Numbered from the stretch's first letter, positions 1 to 11,020 are shown. The stretch: DNA of 64,000 nucleotides from Pachyseris speciosa (GCA_016490735.1 JAEMWC010000211.1:527501-591500); one strand, 5' to 3'. Notes: generated by a model not told the origin, from the letters alone. Made by a program: numbers and translations.

Positions 1-849
1 CATTATAGTCTATTCTGTGGCCAAATATAGACTCCATCTTAGTCACTTTTGCGCAAATGTAATTTTATATTATCACCACTATCACAATGTGTAGTTCTGG
101 CAGCACATCAACCCTGCAAAATTTCAACCCTGTAGACTTAGTATATGCACAGATATTCCACATTTTGTGATTTTACTTCATCTTGTGGCCACCTTGTGAC
201 GTCACAAGTCCTCTAATTTGCATAAATCAAAATCTTGAATAACTCGGCAACCAAGAGTGCTACCACAATAAAATAAACGCCGTTCTTCATCATTTTGAAA
301 GCTCTCTCGAACAAGCTAATGAAAAATTTCATTTCATATGCACTTTAAATTCGACGACTGAAACCAAGTCACGTGGAGTCACGTGCGACAGTCGAGCCAG
401 CTAAGCACGGCAGTAGCACGACGTTTGAAAAGGGCATTTTAATGACACAAAAGAAAAACAAGAGACTGCTCGCGGTCTACGATCTTGCAAAATCAGCAAG
501 TTAGTGGATTCTGATTGTTTATCAAGTTAATAAAAAGTAACGTGCCACTTTGTGGCTACGATGAAAACGATACGCGACCGAAACCTTGACGCGGTCTTCC
601 ACAGGCATCCCGCATAAAAAGTTATTCCTGCCGTAGCGTTGTACGAAAATGTCGATTATCTTGTCAATCTATGTTGCTATAGTAGCTTGAATCACGGCCA
701 GAATGGACACAGCCTTCAAGAGCTCCCACCATTCTGCTACGTGACCTTTTTCCGGACAGATTTCATTTTAAAAAGGGTATAAAAGGTGCCAGTAACAACC
801 TCAGCAGAGGACATTCACAGCGGTCCTCTTAATCTTAAATGCAATTCGG
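1..849. other. Left-edge non-coding stretch
   Basis: No coding region is supported here. A TATA-like TATAAAA lies at 778-784, but no gene can be followed downstream because a foldback MITE begins at 850. The segment around 411-429 shares the GTAGCACGACGTTTGAAA string with the MITE at 13057-13306, so it is probably a decayed relative. Exon 3 of DUF229 copy A would be expected leftward of 4236 but is not seen in this stretch. Confidence 0.5.
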
Positions 850-1030
850 CAATACACCATTTTGCTATTGATCAGTTCCTGGTGAATTGTGGGTAGGTCC
901 AGTCCTTTGTGGGGGCAAACGGCCATTTTAGGACGTAAATAGAAATTGTAATTTTGACCGTTTGCCCCCACAAAGGACTGGATCTACCTATAATTCACCA
1001 GGAACTTATCAATAGCAAAATGGTGTATTG
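850..1030. mobile_element. Foldback MITE, family 1 copy 1
   Basis: The left half (from CAATACACCATTTTGC) is an almost perfect reverse complement of the right half (ending GCAAAATGGTGTATTG), so the whole 181 bp folds into one hairpin around a short centre. A second copy with the same arms is at 27172-27351. No target duplication is clear. It has no coding capacity. Confidence 0.85.
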
Positions 1031-1544
1031 AAATACGTATCGTGAAACGTTGAACGATTCCAACCAGGGATGAACGCTCGGAAAGGAGGGAATGAATTTA
1101 GTCGCGCTGGGTTTTCCAAGATCTTCCATTAGCCATTGGAATGATGAGTCGATGACACTTGATTGGCATGGCAAACCTTGGAACGTGGTGAAGAAGTTAG
1201 TTTGAATAATCCCTTTGACTTTTTTACTTGGGTAGTTTGCACTTTGGATGTTTTCACCCCTTTTTTGGTAGCTTCACAAAATTAGTCGTCTCGTTTTTCA
1301 ATTTTCTCCCAAGGGCCTGGCCCGAATTATGAGTGTTTGCCATGAAACAAGTTCACAATTCCGAAGCTGGCAGGGGAAGAGGTAGGCTCGATTACCAGCT
1401 GCTGTTACGGGAACCGAGACCGCACCCACTCCGGACCCGAGTGAGAGACGGAAACTCGAGCCTAGGGGGAAGGGGGTGCCCGCAGATCCTCAGCCCGTAC
1501 GCCTTTGCTTGCCAGTACCTCTTTCACAGGCTTTTTTTAGTGTA
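1031..1544. other. Non-coding, nothing recognised
   Basis: Short open frames exist here but show no domain, codon pattern or splice context. The start of the duplicated upstream segment at 1545 ends this stretch. Confidence 0.4.
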
Positions 1545-2260
1545 GAGTTTGATTTCCTTCATTGTATTGGCGTATGCCCTTCAACAGACGTTTGTAACGT
1601 CACAACACCCAAAAAAAAAAGATCAAGCCACGTCTTTAAGGTGGCTCAAAATGATTTCGTTATACACCAAGTCTTTGATGGTTCGATACTCCCATAATTT
1701 TTTGTTTGTTTTCTTGAACATGGGGTCAAAGCATTTGACAATTATATCTAAAAAAAATCTGTACATGAGGTTCAGAGCCAATTTAAATTATCGAAAATTA
1801 AGGTGGCTCTGAACCCTATGTACCGATACTTTTTTTAAAACTTTGCAGAAAGATGAATCTTCATATGCTGATTGCAATTCAATAATAAAAAACGGGGGTC
1901 GTCCGACTCGTTTTGAGTTACAGACACATAAAGCTAAAATTAAGGGTGTTTCTAAGAGGCTGTACTGTTGCTATGGTAACCTTATATGGCAAAACAGTGA
2001 TCACAACTTGTTGAGAAATAATTGGGAAATTTTTTGATACCATGGTCAAGAAAACAAAAGAAAAATTGTGAGAGTATCGATCCATCAAAGAGTTGGTGTT
2101 TAAAAATAAAGAAACCATTTTGAGCCACCTTAAACCGCGCAAAACAATGGAGGTTTCTGCTAAGGTGTCAACCGTTTGTAGTCCATCCCCTCGCATTTTT
2201 TGCTACGCTTAGCTACAAAAGTAGTTGGAACACTGGTACTCGCACACGCGATGGTCCGAA
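1545..2260. repeat. Second copy of the region upstream of DUF229 copy A
   Basis: 1545-1635 and 2134-2260 match, in order and orientation, the segment 14236-14440 just upstream of DUF229 copy A, sharing GCGTATGCCCTTCA and later GTTTGTAG.CCATCCC. The two halves are separated by the TTAA-flanked MITE at 1640-2129. No DUF229 first exon follows to the left, so this is either the relic of a third gene copy or a dispersed repeat. Confidence 0.6.
1640..2129. mobile_element. TTAA-flanked MITE
   Basis: Inverted ends GGTGGCTCAAAATG (1640) and its complement (ending 2129) are flanked on both sides by TTAA (1636-1639 and 2130-2133). The inverted similarity runs about 110 bp inward. The paralogous segment near 14317 has one TTAA and no insert, giving an empty site. 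TTAA targets are typical of piggyBac and Kolobok elements; the family is not resolved. A smaller hairpin lies inside at 1762-1822. Confidence 0.8.
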
Positions 2261-2516
2261 TGCCTACCTGGGCCCGCACATTCTCTGGTTAAAAAAGTAT
2301 GACCGGGATCTTTTTTGATCGCGCCCTTAAGTGAGAGAGGACAAAAGATCTTCAGAAAGTTACAATGATGTTAAGTCTCGCTGCTGGATGCGCTCCAATT
2401 TCTCTTCCAGATAATTCCGCAGCCCACCCCATACACATCGAATTACAAGGTTTTATTCAACTCTGGAGTCTTGCGGGGATAAATTCGACCAAAAGTGCCG
2501 ATAAGTGCAATAATTA

Positions 2517-2745
2517 CTGAATCACACTTTCCTGTGCTGCTTTTTATTTGCTGCGTAAGCTGGTTCTGAATTTTAGGTCTGAGTGAAATTCTAACATGTG
2601 GCCACAATGAATAAAACTATTGAGCACTATCTCACTGTGGTATTTGTTTACTGTGCTGTGTAAGGTAGTTCTACCTCTTGAGTGTGTGGATGAAATCACC
2701 AATCCGTGTCATCATTCAAATAATAAGAGAATGATACAGTGCAAC
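2517..2745. repeat. Two diverged ~105-115 bp tandem units
   Basis: The pattern 'CCTGTG..., TTTATT/TTGTTTACTG, ctgtgtaaggtagttct, ..gagtg' recurs twice with about 105-bp spacing. Related units lie at 53437-53690. Nothing indicates coding. The surrounding 2261-3291 holds no gene I can support, only a poly-T run at 3191-3209. Confidence 0.4.
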
Positions 2746-3291
2746 CCCAACGTGGCGTTATTAAAGGTATCATGGCTGGTTTCTTTCAAGTGAGATAAAC
2801 ACAACTGAATTTTTCAAAGAGGAACTGCTATACATACTATCCTTTTTAAAGTAGCGGCCCCAGTGGAAATCGTACCATAAACTAGGGATCAATCAAAATG
2901 GGTGCAGTATCTCATTTATTTTATAAATGTTTAGAATGTAGCTGCTACATTATTGCACGCCAATGGATCACACCTTGCATAACGTTTTCTATTTTTTTTA
3001 GATATCGTAAAGTGCGCATATCCCGGATGCAACGCGCAACGCATGCGATCGCCACATTTCTAGAGTCAATACTTTGGCCTTTTTATTTTTAACTATGCTT
3101 TAAACTATTTATAAAATGGTTCCTATGTGTTCTCTATGAAAATGAAGTACTTTTTAGGCGAAGGAATACTGTTGAATGTGTGTGCGCCCGGTTTTTTTTT
3201 TTTTTTTTTACTTTCACTTCAAGCGTGCATTAATTTCTCGAAGAACATAGCCCGCCATCTGCCTAACTAGTAATTATCTTCACATTTTCAG

Positions 3292-3443
3292 AGCTCGTCT
3301 TTATCTTAAGAGAGATCGTCATGAATCAGTCACATGTACCCTTTGCTGGAGTATCCGTAAACCGCGTGGACGAAGCAACTTTTGATAAGAACAGCATTCT
3401 TGCCGATCACTGGATACAAATGTGCTCAGCTGAAAAAGACTAA
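3292..3443 (+). CDS. Candidate terminal exon of an unknown gene
   Basis: A good 3' splice site (CACATTTTCAG ending 3291) is followed by an open frame of about 50 codons to TAA at 3441-3443. It contains an internal stretch reading ...NRVDEATFDKNSILADHW... that looks like ordinary globular protein rather than random sequence. No upstream exon was found in the window and I recognise no family. It could be the 3' exon of a gene whose other exons lie further left, or chance. The stretch from 3444 to 4235 has no supported gene. Confidence 0.22.
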
Positions 3444-4235
3444 GACGTCTACACTGCGTCTACAACAACTTCCCAAACGACTTCAAGATAACGATACACT
3501 GTGGAAATTCTCTCCGTCAGGTATACTGGTAAAATAATTATACTGCAAGCAGTCACTTCTCTTTCTCTCTGGGTTTATCGAGTTAAAAGCTAAAAACGCT
3601 CTTGATGGAATTTTTTTATTGCAAAGGGCGTGATTTTTGTTTCTCGCTTGTTTATCCCCGAGAGTGGAAAGGCGACTGTGTGTAGTTTATAACATGTTGG
3701 TTTGTTTTGGGGGCTGTTCAGTCTGGGCGGGAATGAATTGATCTCTTCACAAAGAGTCAGTGCAATGCTATTTCACGTTCAGAATCATAACGCAACGGAC
3801 TGAACGCAAGTTCGTCATACAACAGCCACTGAAAATTCATGATCACACGGTAAATTCATTTCGTATCCAGTTTTTAATTCGCACAAATCTCAATCTTCGA
3901 CTCGTCTCGAGTGTCGTCGCACCATGTAGCCATCTTGAAAGCGGAGATGGCCCAAGAGTTGAGATGTATTCTCGCACTTCGGTCAAATCTCATTTTCGTC
4001 CCACTTTTCAATCCGATTTTTTCCGTGCTCATTTTATATTTGGAACGCGCGCTCGATTCAGATATCGATATGATATCGCCGGGGTTCCGAAGCCTGGTGC
4101 CAATTTAAGGCGATTTCCTACCAAATGTACTTAACAAACATTACGTGGGAAATGGGCGCGACACTGTGGTCGTTTTCAAAGTTTATTTATCAGAAGTTTA
4201 AAATATTTTCATTATAAAAGTAACAAAAGACTTAC

Positions 4236-4277
4236 CTGCTGGGCGTCTAAAAAAGTTCCACAATCTGGAGAAAAAAC
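4236..4277 (-). CDS. DUF229 copy A, exon 2
   Basis: A 42-nt exon bounded by CATTTCAG upstream and GTAAGT downstream on the minus strand. It enters and leaves in phase 1, exactly like exon 2 of copy B (28137-28178), and both encode a GFFSRLWN-type segment linking the N-terminal stalk to the catalytic domain. Intron sequence on its upstream side is also similar in both copies (about 4278-4400 and 28179-28270). The next exon should lie to the left but is not found within 1-4235, although it is only 91 bp away in copy B, so it is displaced beyond the edge or deleted. Confidence 0.8.
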
Positions 4278-4639
4278 CTGAAATGATATCGACAAACATC
4301 TTTTAGTTGCTATACTCGTGACGTATGGTAGGCGGTGAGAGACTAATTTAAAATAGTCAAAGTACCTTGAATGCGTGTGATAAGCAAGAAATATGCCTAG
4401 CATTATTGTACTGTAAACAAAGGAAGACCGTGCTCTCTGGTTGCGTTTCCAGAATATGTCGTTATTATGCACATACAATTAGAAATGACTTCAATCAGAA
4501 GCTTCCGCCTCAATGCATGAATGGATGGTAGAATCTCGAATTTCAAGCAGTGGTAGTTGTAAATATGGCAAGCCAAATGTAGCAATATTCAACTCATCTA
4601 ATTTTATATTCAGTTATGTATTTTGTTTTCAACTATTGG

Positions 4640-4860
4640 TTTAATATTCAACTTTTATTCAACCTTCAACACATCATTCAACATTCAACTATTTATTCAA
4701 CATTCAACTAGTCATTCAACATTCAACACATCATTCAACATTCAACTATTCATTCACCATTCAACACATCATTCAACATTCAACGCATCATTCAACATTC
4801 AACACATCATTCAACATTCAACTATTCATTCAACATTCAACGAGTCATTCAACCGGTCAG
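4640..4860. repeat. ATTCAACATTCAAC minisatellite, left arm
   Basis: About a dozen units near 18 bp alternate ATTCAACATTCAAC with CACATC, TATTC or GAGTC. The long open frame through it (FNIQHSTSHSTFN-like) is a by-product of the repeat and not a gene. Confidence 0.9.
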
Positions 4861-6036
4861 TATAAAAGATAGACTGTGGACTGTGGACCCGGAGTGCGGA
4901 CTGCGGACTGGGCCGTAAAATGTGGACTAGGAACCAAACGCTTACTGAGTACAAAACACTGTGCAAAAGGCGGGTATGGACAAACCGTGGCGTAGGCCAT
5001 GGTGTAGGCTATGGCCCACCCTATGGCCTACTGGTGGTCAATTTTTTAAAACTCGGTGTTTCGCACCGCGGGTTTATAGCGTGCAACTGGATTTGAAGAA
5101 ACACCAGGTAAATAATGTCCACAGCATCTACCAGTTGTTTTGAACTAGTTTAATGCGCAATCCCACTTTGCACAAGCTAGCTAGTCAACTGAAAATAAAT
5201 GATACATATAAGCCAACTAACCGTCATTCTTAACAAATCAGATCAGGAGATCAGATATAATCGAAAACGAGACTTCAACAGCAAACTTTCTCTATCGTAT
5301 TGTTGATATACTTTCAATTCTGTGAGGCGTAATCCCGTTTAAAACAGGCTCTTTTAAAATTTCAAACGAGATGGTTTTAAGTTTTTCAATATTTTTGCAA
5401 TGTTTTCTAGTAAAATTAGTTTCCTTTTCAGTGCAAAAAACACGAACATACTGTTTTCAATAACAGGATCCTTTCTCTTCGATCGTTCGAGTTTTTGATC
5501 ACGCTACTCCACGAGGGAGATATAATATGATTGGCTAAATATGATAAAAATGGCGGGAATCTCGCGTGACGGGTCTTCTTGCTAAGAAAAAAAAACTGAA
5601 ATTAATACAGCTGTCAACAAAGTGCAACATTGCTGGAAACCTGTGTAAACAACCTTCTCCGTCAATCTGTCATACCTACGACTCTCTTCTGTTCTCTCGG
5701 CGGCGTTTCGCTCAAATTTGCTAAGCAGACTCGTGGTAGAACTGAATTCGGAATATTTTAGACCTTTAGTTCTTTTTAAATTAAATGTTTTCCAAAATTC
5801 CAAGACGATCACGTCTCCTGAGGTACGTAAATTTTGGGAAAACTTCAACCAATCACTGTTCACCGTTCCAACGGTAATGCACGTGCATTTGATTCTTTTG
5901 ATGCTGTCCCAAATTATGTTTCCTGTCGCAATTTCCAAAATGTTCTTTGAAGAAAAAGATTGAGGAGAGAAAAAAAAACCTTGGAGCTGAACTTACTTTC
6001 AATTTTTGTTTCAAAAGTATATAAGAATAAACACCT

Positions 6037-6275
6037 GGGCCGGGTTGTTCGAAAGCCGATTAACCCTAATCCAAGATTAAAAACTAACTAAGGAGTTTAT
6101 TTCTCTATCCACGAACGTTGTACAACGCTGATATTACGCAAAATTTTAGATTAGAGGACGTCAATCCTGAAAAGCAAAAAGCAGCAAAAGAAACTTTTAT
6201 CCAAAAGTTAAAAACGGCAGACAAAGTTTACGCTAATCCTGGATTAAGTTAATCGGCTTTCGAACAACCGGGCCC
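6037..6275. mobile_element. GGGCCGGGTTGTTCG MITE
   Basis: Ends GGGCCGGGTTGTTCGAAAGC and its complement enclose about 239 bp, with the paired TAATCCAAGATTA / TAATCCTGGATTA motifs just inside. It is nested in the 3-kb element at 4564-7575. A degraded relative of one end appears at about 19380-19505. Confidence 0.8.
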
Positions 6276-7164
6276 TGATCTATGTGCTCTGACCACCAGG
6301 CGTAACGCAATGTGCTTCCCCGTGGGATCGACCCCCGGGCTAACCAGGGGCATTGTAAAATCAGTCAAGCAAACTTGAGGAATTTCCCCCGGGGGTTGGG
6401 GAATCTCTCAAGACAAAGCCCATTGGGTGAGGTGCTTTTCAAACTTGTGAATTTCCCCACCCCTAATCTGTGATGTAAAACAATGTCAAGATTTTCCCCT
6501 ACCCTCAGGCAAAGAATCACATTCATCTCCTTATTGTCCCCCACATGTCTCCATGGTAGGCCCGGGAGTCGACCCCACTGGAAAGCCAATGACATGTGCA
6601 TAAACTTTACACTGTCGACGGTTCCAACGACGGGAAAACATGAGGCCTTCAGTATTAAAATAATTACGTTTCATATCGTAAAGGCTACGGTTAGGTGTAT
6701 CACATGCTTGGATGCCACACTATTTCAAGCTGGTTTGGATTCTTCAGTCATCGCTGGTTCACGCAAACGACAGAAACTGGGACCCAGTTCGCTGGATGAT
6801 CTGCACGGAATAAGACCATAGCCTCTTGATAGCTGCCCAAAAGTTGTATTTATACGGCATTTTGGTTTTCCTGATTCCAATCTACCACGAGTCTGTTTAA
6901 CACTGAAAATTTTGAGCGAACCGCCACCAAGAGAGTCGTTGGTATGACAGGGAGTGTTGATGGAAAACGTTAATTCAGTTTACACAGGATGAACTGAGTT
7001 AAAAAAAAAAAAAACGACCGCCGGGAGGCCATAGGGTGGGCCATGACTACACCCGCCTTTTGCACATTGTTTTGTTGCTAGTCTGCAGGCTTCAGTCCTC
7101 ATTTTATACTTAGTCCGCGTTTTATACCCAGTCCGCAGTCCAGGTCCGCAGTCCATCTTTTATA

Positions 7165-7500
7165 CTGACCGGTTGAATGACTCGTTGAATGTTGAATGAT
7201 GCGTTGAATGTTGAATGAATAGTTGAATGTTGAATGATGTGTTGAATGTTGAATGAATAGTTGAATGTTGAATGATGCGTTGAATGTTGAATGAATAGTT
7301 GAATATCAAATCAATAGTTGAATGTTAAATCAATAGTTGAATGTTGAATCAATAGTTGAATGTTGAATGATGCGTTGAATGTTGAATGAATAGTTGAATG
7401 TTGAATGATGTGTTGAATGTTGAATGACTAGTTGAATGTTGAATAAATAGTTGAATGTTGAATGATGTGTTGAAGGTTGAATAAAAGTTGAATATTAAAC
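7165..7500. repeat. GTTGAATGTTGAAT minisatellite, right arm
   Basis: Reverse-complement counterpart of 4640-4860 but longer (about 18 units), so unit number has drifted between the two arms. Confidence 0.9.
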
Positions 7501-7672
7501 CAATAGTTGAAAACAAAATACATAACTGAATATAAAATTAGATGAGTTGAATATTGCTACATTTGGCTTGCCATAGTTGCGAGCTAATCTATTTACTTTT
7601 AAAAACAAAGGAATCTAAATTTATGTTCTTTATACATTTAACTGGCTGTTCTCCGACACGTTAATAAAGTTT

Positions 7673-7730
<58 letters not shown>

Positions 7731-7790
7731 CCATTCATCATTCGTCATCGTCATCGTCATCGTCATCATCATTGTTATCATCATCACCCA
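7673..7790. repeat. (ATC)n / (GTCATC)n microsatellite
   Basis: A run of CATCATCATC degenerating to CATCGTCATCGTCATC. It follows AATAAAG at 7661-7667 and may be the 3' tail of an old retroelement. Confidence 0.9.
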
Positions 7791-7949
7791 TTTATTCATC
7801 TACTGATTTACAGTACCATCTTTGGTACCAAAAGTCTTGCAGAAGAGGAATGGAAGACGGAGAATACAGCGCGGACTCGTAAGAATTCTCCTCCCATTGC
7901 TATTTGGTATTTTTGGTATTTTTGGTATTTTAGCATTTAAATGTGTTAA

Positions 7950-8332
7950 AGGGGCAGTGTCACGCTATTGTACCATAACTTTAAAAGGCTTAAAACTGCC
8001 AATGCATCAATGGAAACCTTAAAATAATGGTCTAGTTTTGTTGCCAACGACATTAGCCCTGCATTGACACTATAAACTCCTGTATTCCTTCTAAGATGAC
8101 GAGGATGGAAATGGATTGAAATTTGAAAAAACTTGCCAGTTTTTTCAAAATTTCAAGCGATGCATTGAAAAATCACCAAAAAAAATATTATGGTTAGCTC
8201 TCCCTGCTAAAATTTCATTGGAATTCATATTGCTGATTCTGTAGGAGCATTTTTTGCACGATAACAGGAAAAAGGCAGTAATTTTGGCAGAATTGAACTA
8301 AAAACAGCAAAAATACCGGTGACAGTGCTCCT
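7950..8332. mobile_element. TTAA-flanked MITE, AGGGGCAGTGTCAC ends
   Basis: AGGGGCAGTGTCAC at the left and GTGACAGTGCTCCT at the right are inverted copies, each flanked by TTAA (7946-7949, 8333-8336). It is 383 bp and non-coding. The end sequence and target resemble Kolobok/T2-type MITEs; family assignment is inference. Confidence 0.75.
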
Positions 8333-8355
8333 TTAAGGGGTTAGCCCCTAGCTAC

Positions 8356-8698
8356 CTTTGTCACAGATTTAAGACACGTGATTGCGTTCATGACCGTAAT
8401 ACTAGATATAAGAATAACTTGAATATCCCAGCTTATAAGTCAGCTTCTGGGCAACGCATATTTTTATACCGTGCAACGAGTTTCTGGAATTCTCTTCCAT
8501 GTGAAATAAGAGGATGTGATAATTTGCTAATCTTCAAGAAACATTTAAAGGAATTTCTCAGTAGTTTTTAATTACTAATGTGATATATTTTAACATCTAT
8601 TAGAATTTTAGATTTTTAATTTTAATGTATTTAGTATTGATTGTAATTAGTTTTTAAAACCCATTTACTGGAAAACTAATAAACATTACATTACATTC
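8356..8698 (+). pseudogene. 3' end of a non-LTR retrotransposon
   Basis: About 70 codons up to TAA near 8572 read ...GQRIFLYRATSFWNSLP..., then a FKKHLKEFL motif: the conserved segment just after the reverse-transcriptase domain in many non-LTR (LINE) elements. The AT-rich 3' UTR ends AATAAACATTACATTACATT, a short-repeat tail typical of CR1/L2-like elements. It is 5'-truncated, as is normal for dead LINE copies. Confidence 0.75.
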
Positions 8699-8928
8699 AC
8701 TCTGGCCGTGAACATCGTATGGTAACCACAACTGTTTCAAGAATATTCCGCCTACCTGAAGCGCCTGTTGCAGAGTTTTATCGCCACGAAGAGAGTTTTA
8801 ACAACAACTGTCAAATTTCTCGCGCTCTCATTGGCTAATTTTTATCATCAATGGGAAACAGTACAGACAGGTACAATTTTAATTTATGCGGAGAGGAGAG
8901 CGATACACCGGACTTTATTGCAATGGAA

Positions 8929-9030
8929 CCTCGATTTAACGAACTGCCAAGGGACTAGGGAAATTGGTTCGTTATATCGAAGAATATCGTCCGTTATATC
9001 GAGGTTCGTCAAATCGAGGTTCCACTGTGT
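8929..9030. mobile_element. Small foldback MITE (GGAACCTCGATT ends)
   Basis: TGGAACCTCGATTTAACGAA on the left pairs with TTCGTCAAATCGAGGTTCCA on the right. The end resembles the common Tc1/mariner-derived terminus CAGTGGAACCTCGATT. Confidence 0.7.
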
Positions 9031-9536
9031 TTACTTTCCATGATCATTGCGTTCGCAGAACGCAGTTCTAATGCAGACTGAATTGAGATTTTTTGGGACA
9101 ACCGGTCGATCTTGAAATCACTGCCCCTGCAATCTTCAATCTTTTAGAGAAGCGGTAGCCATTATGTTTTTATTTATAATTTTCACTCAGTACAACACTT
9201 ATCTGTTGTCTAATGCAACGAAATAATAATACTGTAGTTTGTCGGTTATAAGCACACCTTTTTTTTTTTTAAGATAAATCACTATTTCGACCGAAAATTA
9301 TTCTTAAACTTGAGATGCGCCTTTAATTTAGGCAAATATTTTCCTATTTTTCTGCTATCAGGGATTAAGCATTGACTTTCATAGTTACAGAGATTTTGCA
9401 CTGTTTAGTTGCCAAGGTGAGGGTAAAGACAGTCAATTTGAATAGTAATGAATGGTAATGCGAGATAAAAATTTTCAAAACCAAGCTGTATTTTGCATAT
9501 CGGACGTGCTCTTAACAGCACGTGCTCTGTAATGTG

Positions 9537-9564
<28 letters not shown>
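9537..9564. repeat. (AC)n microsatellite
   Basis: Fourteen AC units. The reverse-strand open frame across it is spurious. Confidence 0.95.
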
Positions 9565-9569
<5 letters not shown>

Positions 9570-9742
9570 ACTGCAACTACTATTCACCACACTGCTTTAA
9601 CTATAAAGAAGCCACTTTAATCACTGTTTTAGTTTTTAAGTAGTAGCCACATGCAGTTCTTGACTGCCTCTTGTTTATTATTAAAGGACTCGGTCACGAT
9701 ATTTTGGGTCATTATTAGAGACATAAAAAATACATATAAATA

Positions 9743-10627
9743 CAGTAAAAACCCACGTGTAAGAACCTACATTTTTCCAAGTTTGGCAAAACAGGTTCTT
9801 ATATTTGGGGGTAGTTATTGGCAATTTAGGCTAAAGTAGGTTCTTAATTAGGTTCTTAAGTTCTCATTAGAAACCATTCCTGTACAAGCAGAAAAAATAG
9901 GTTTGGTCGTTTATGACACAGCATTTATTTAGAACTGTCTTGTCATGAGCCTTGTGCAAGACTAACTAAACAATTATGTACACTATAAGTCACCAAAGTT
10001 ATACTTCTTAGTTAGGGTGCGTTTCTTTGGGAAGATCCAAATCCGGATTCTTGAATCCAAAAACGGATTTTGCGTTTCTTTACTAAAATCCGAAAAAGGA
10101 TTATGAATCGAAAGAATCCACCCTCCGAGTGGATACATTAGATCAAATCTAAATCCGGATTTTTAGGATTCATGATCTGTGCGTTTCTTTGGGGAACGGA
10201 TACAAAAAGTAGTACGTTTGGCAAGCGGTCGTCTTGTGGAAATCCGTCATATTCTCGCCATTTTGTCAGCTTGGCCGTGGCGAACTACCAAGGTGAGGTT
10301 TTTGTGAAATTGAACCGTCCTGCTTGTATTTTCATACTTTTTATGCATGCTGGGGTTGTCACGGCTAATGGAAAAAAATCCATTTTCGGATTTTCTGTTT
10401 CTTTGGTGGTAACGAATCCGCATGATCTCGGATCAAAAATCCAATCTTGGATTCTCCCAAAGAAACGCACCCTTAAAAATGCTTATGAAAATATCCCATA
10501 ACTCACATATAAGAACCTAATAAATTTTGCTTGGCTAAACAGGTTCTTATATTTTGGGGTATAAAAATGGGAAATTTCTGCCAGCAGGTTCTTAAACCGC
10601 TAGGTTCTTGCACGCGGGTTTTTACTG
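9743..10627. mobile_element. TA-flanked MITE (CAGTAAAAACCC), host of a nested MITE
   Basis: CAGTAAAAACCCACGTG at the left and the complementary CGCGGGTTTTTACTG at the right are each flanked by TA (9741-9742, 10628-10629), the signature of Tc1/mariner-type insertion. AGGTTCTTA motifs recur in inverted orientation inside both ends. It is interrupted by the element at 10015-10472; without it the MITE would be about 425 bp. Confidence 0.85.
10015..10472. mobile_element. TTA-flanked MITE (GGGTGCGTTTCTTTGGGA)
   Basis: Inverted ends GGGTGCGTTTCTTTGGGA / TCCCAAAGAAACGCACCC with a 3-bp TTA duplication (10012-10014, 10473-10475), as made by PIF/Harbinger transposases. AATCCGGAT and GGATTTT motifs repeat inside. 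It is inserted in the MITE at 9743-10627. Confidence 0.85.
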
Positions 10628-10689
10628 TAACGGGAAACAGTGGAAATAACAATTTGTCAGGGAAAATAAGCACCAAAGAGACAAGAATA

Positions 10690-11020
10690 GAGAGCTTAAG
10701 CAACAACAACGGAGACGGCAACGAGAACGTCACAAAACAATAGGCTTAATTAGGAAAAACAATAGCTCTGCACGTCCGTTTTACATTTTGGTACATTTCT
10801 TTGCCGTCCTCAGCAAAACAACAACGTGAAATGACCAAATTTTAGGTCTTGTGGAGAACGTGAGCGTATGACGGTGAACTCTTCTTTCTTTTTCCCAACT
10901 TCAACGCCGTTCTTGCTAATTTAGCTCCAGGATCGTCCGCCCAAATTTTACAAGTTAAAGAAGTTGGAATAATAGCGAAAGAGTTACGATAACGAGAAGT
11001 TAGATTTTCAAATGACGTTA
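10690..11020. mobile_element. Truncated MITE of the CTTAAGCAAC family
   Basis: It begins CTTAAGCAACAACAACGG and follows the same internal order as the intact copies at 14818-15189 and 41826-48163 (AACAACGTGAAATGACCAAA, then GAGAACGTGAGCG, then AAAGAGTTACG). Similarity stops near 11020, so the right terminus is lost. Confidence 0.75.

Larger units (their letters stand above)
4564..7575. mobile_element. 3-kb transposon with minisatellite-bearing inverted ends
   Basis: The left arm starts TATGGCAAGCCAAATGTAGC at 4564; the right arm ends with its reverse complement at 7575. Similarity continues for 450-550 bp on each side through an 18-bp minisatellite, then a block rich in gcggactgcggactgg, then an AAAGGCGGGT segment. 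TAGTTG occurs at both outer edges (4554-4559 and 7574-7579) and may be the target duplication. The interior (about 5050-7010) has no recognisable transposase and contains another MITE at 6037-6275, so this is a non-autonomous element. It sits in the long first intron of DUF229 copy A. Confidence 0.8.

Noticed and set aside
778..784. TATA box at the left end
   Set aside because: No exon or start could be tied to it before the MITE at 850.
4640..4860. CRISPR-like regular repeats
   Set aside because: Units are 18 bp with no unique spacers, and the context is eukaryotic.
4623..4865. An 80-codon open frame rich in FNIQHSTSHSTFN
   Set aside because: It is simply the minisatellite read in one frame; the inverted array at 7165-7500 behaves the same.
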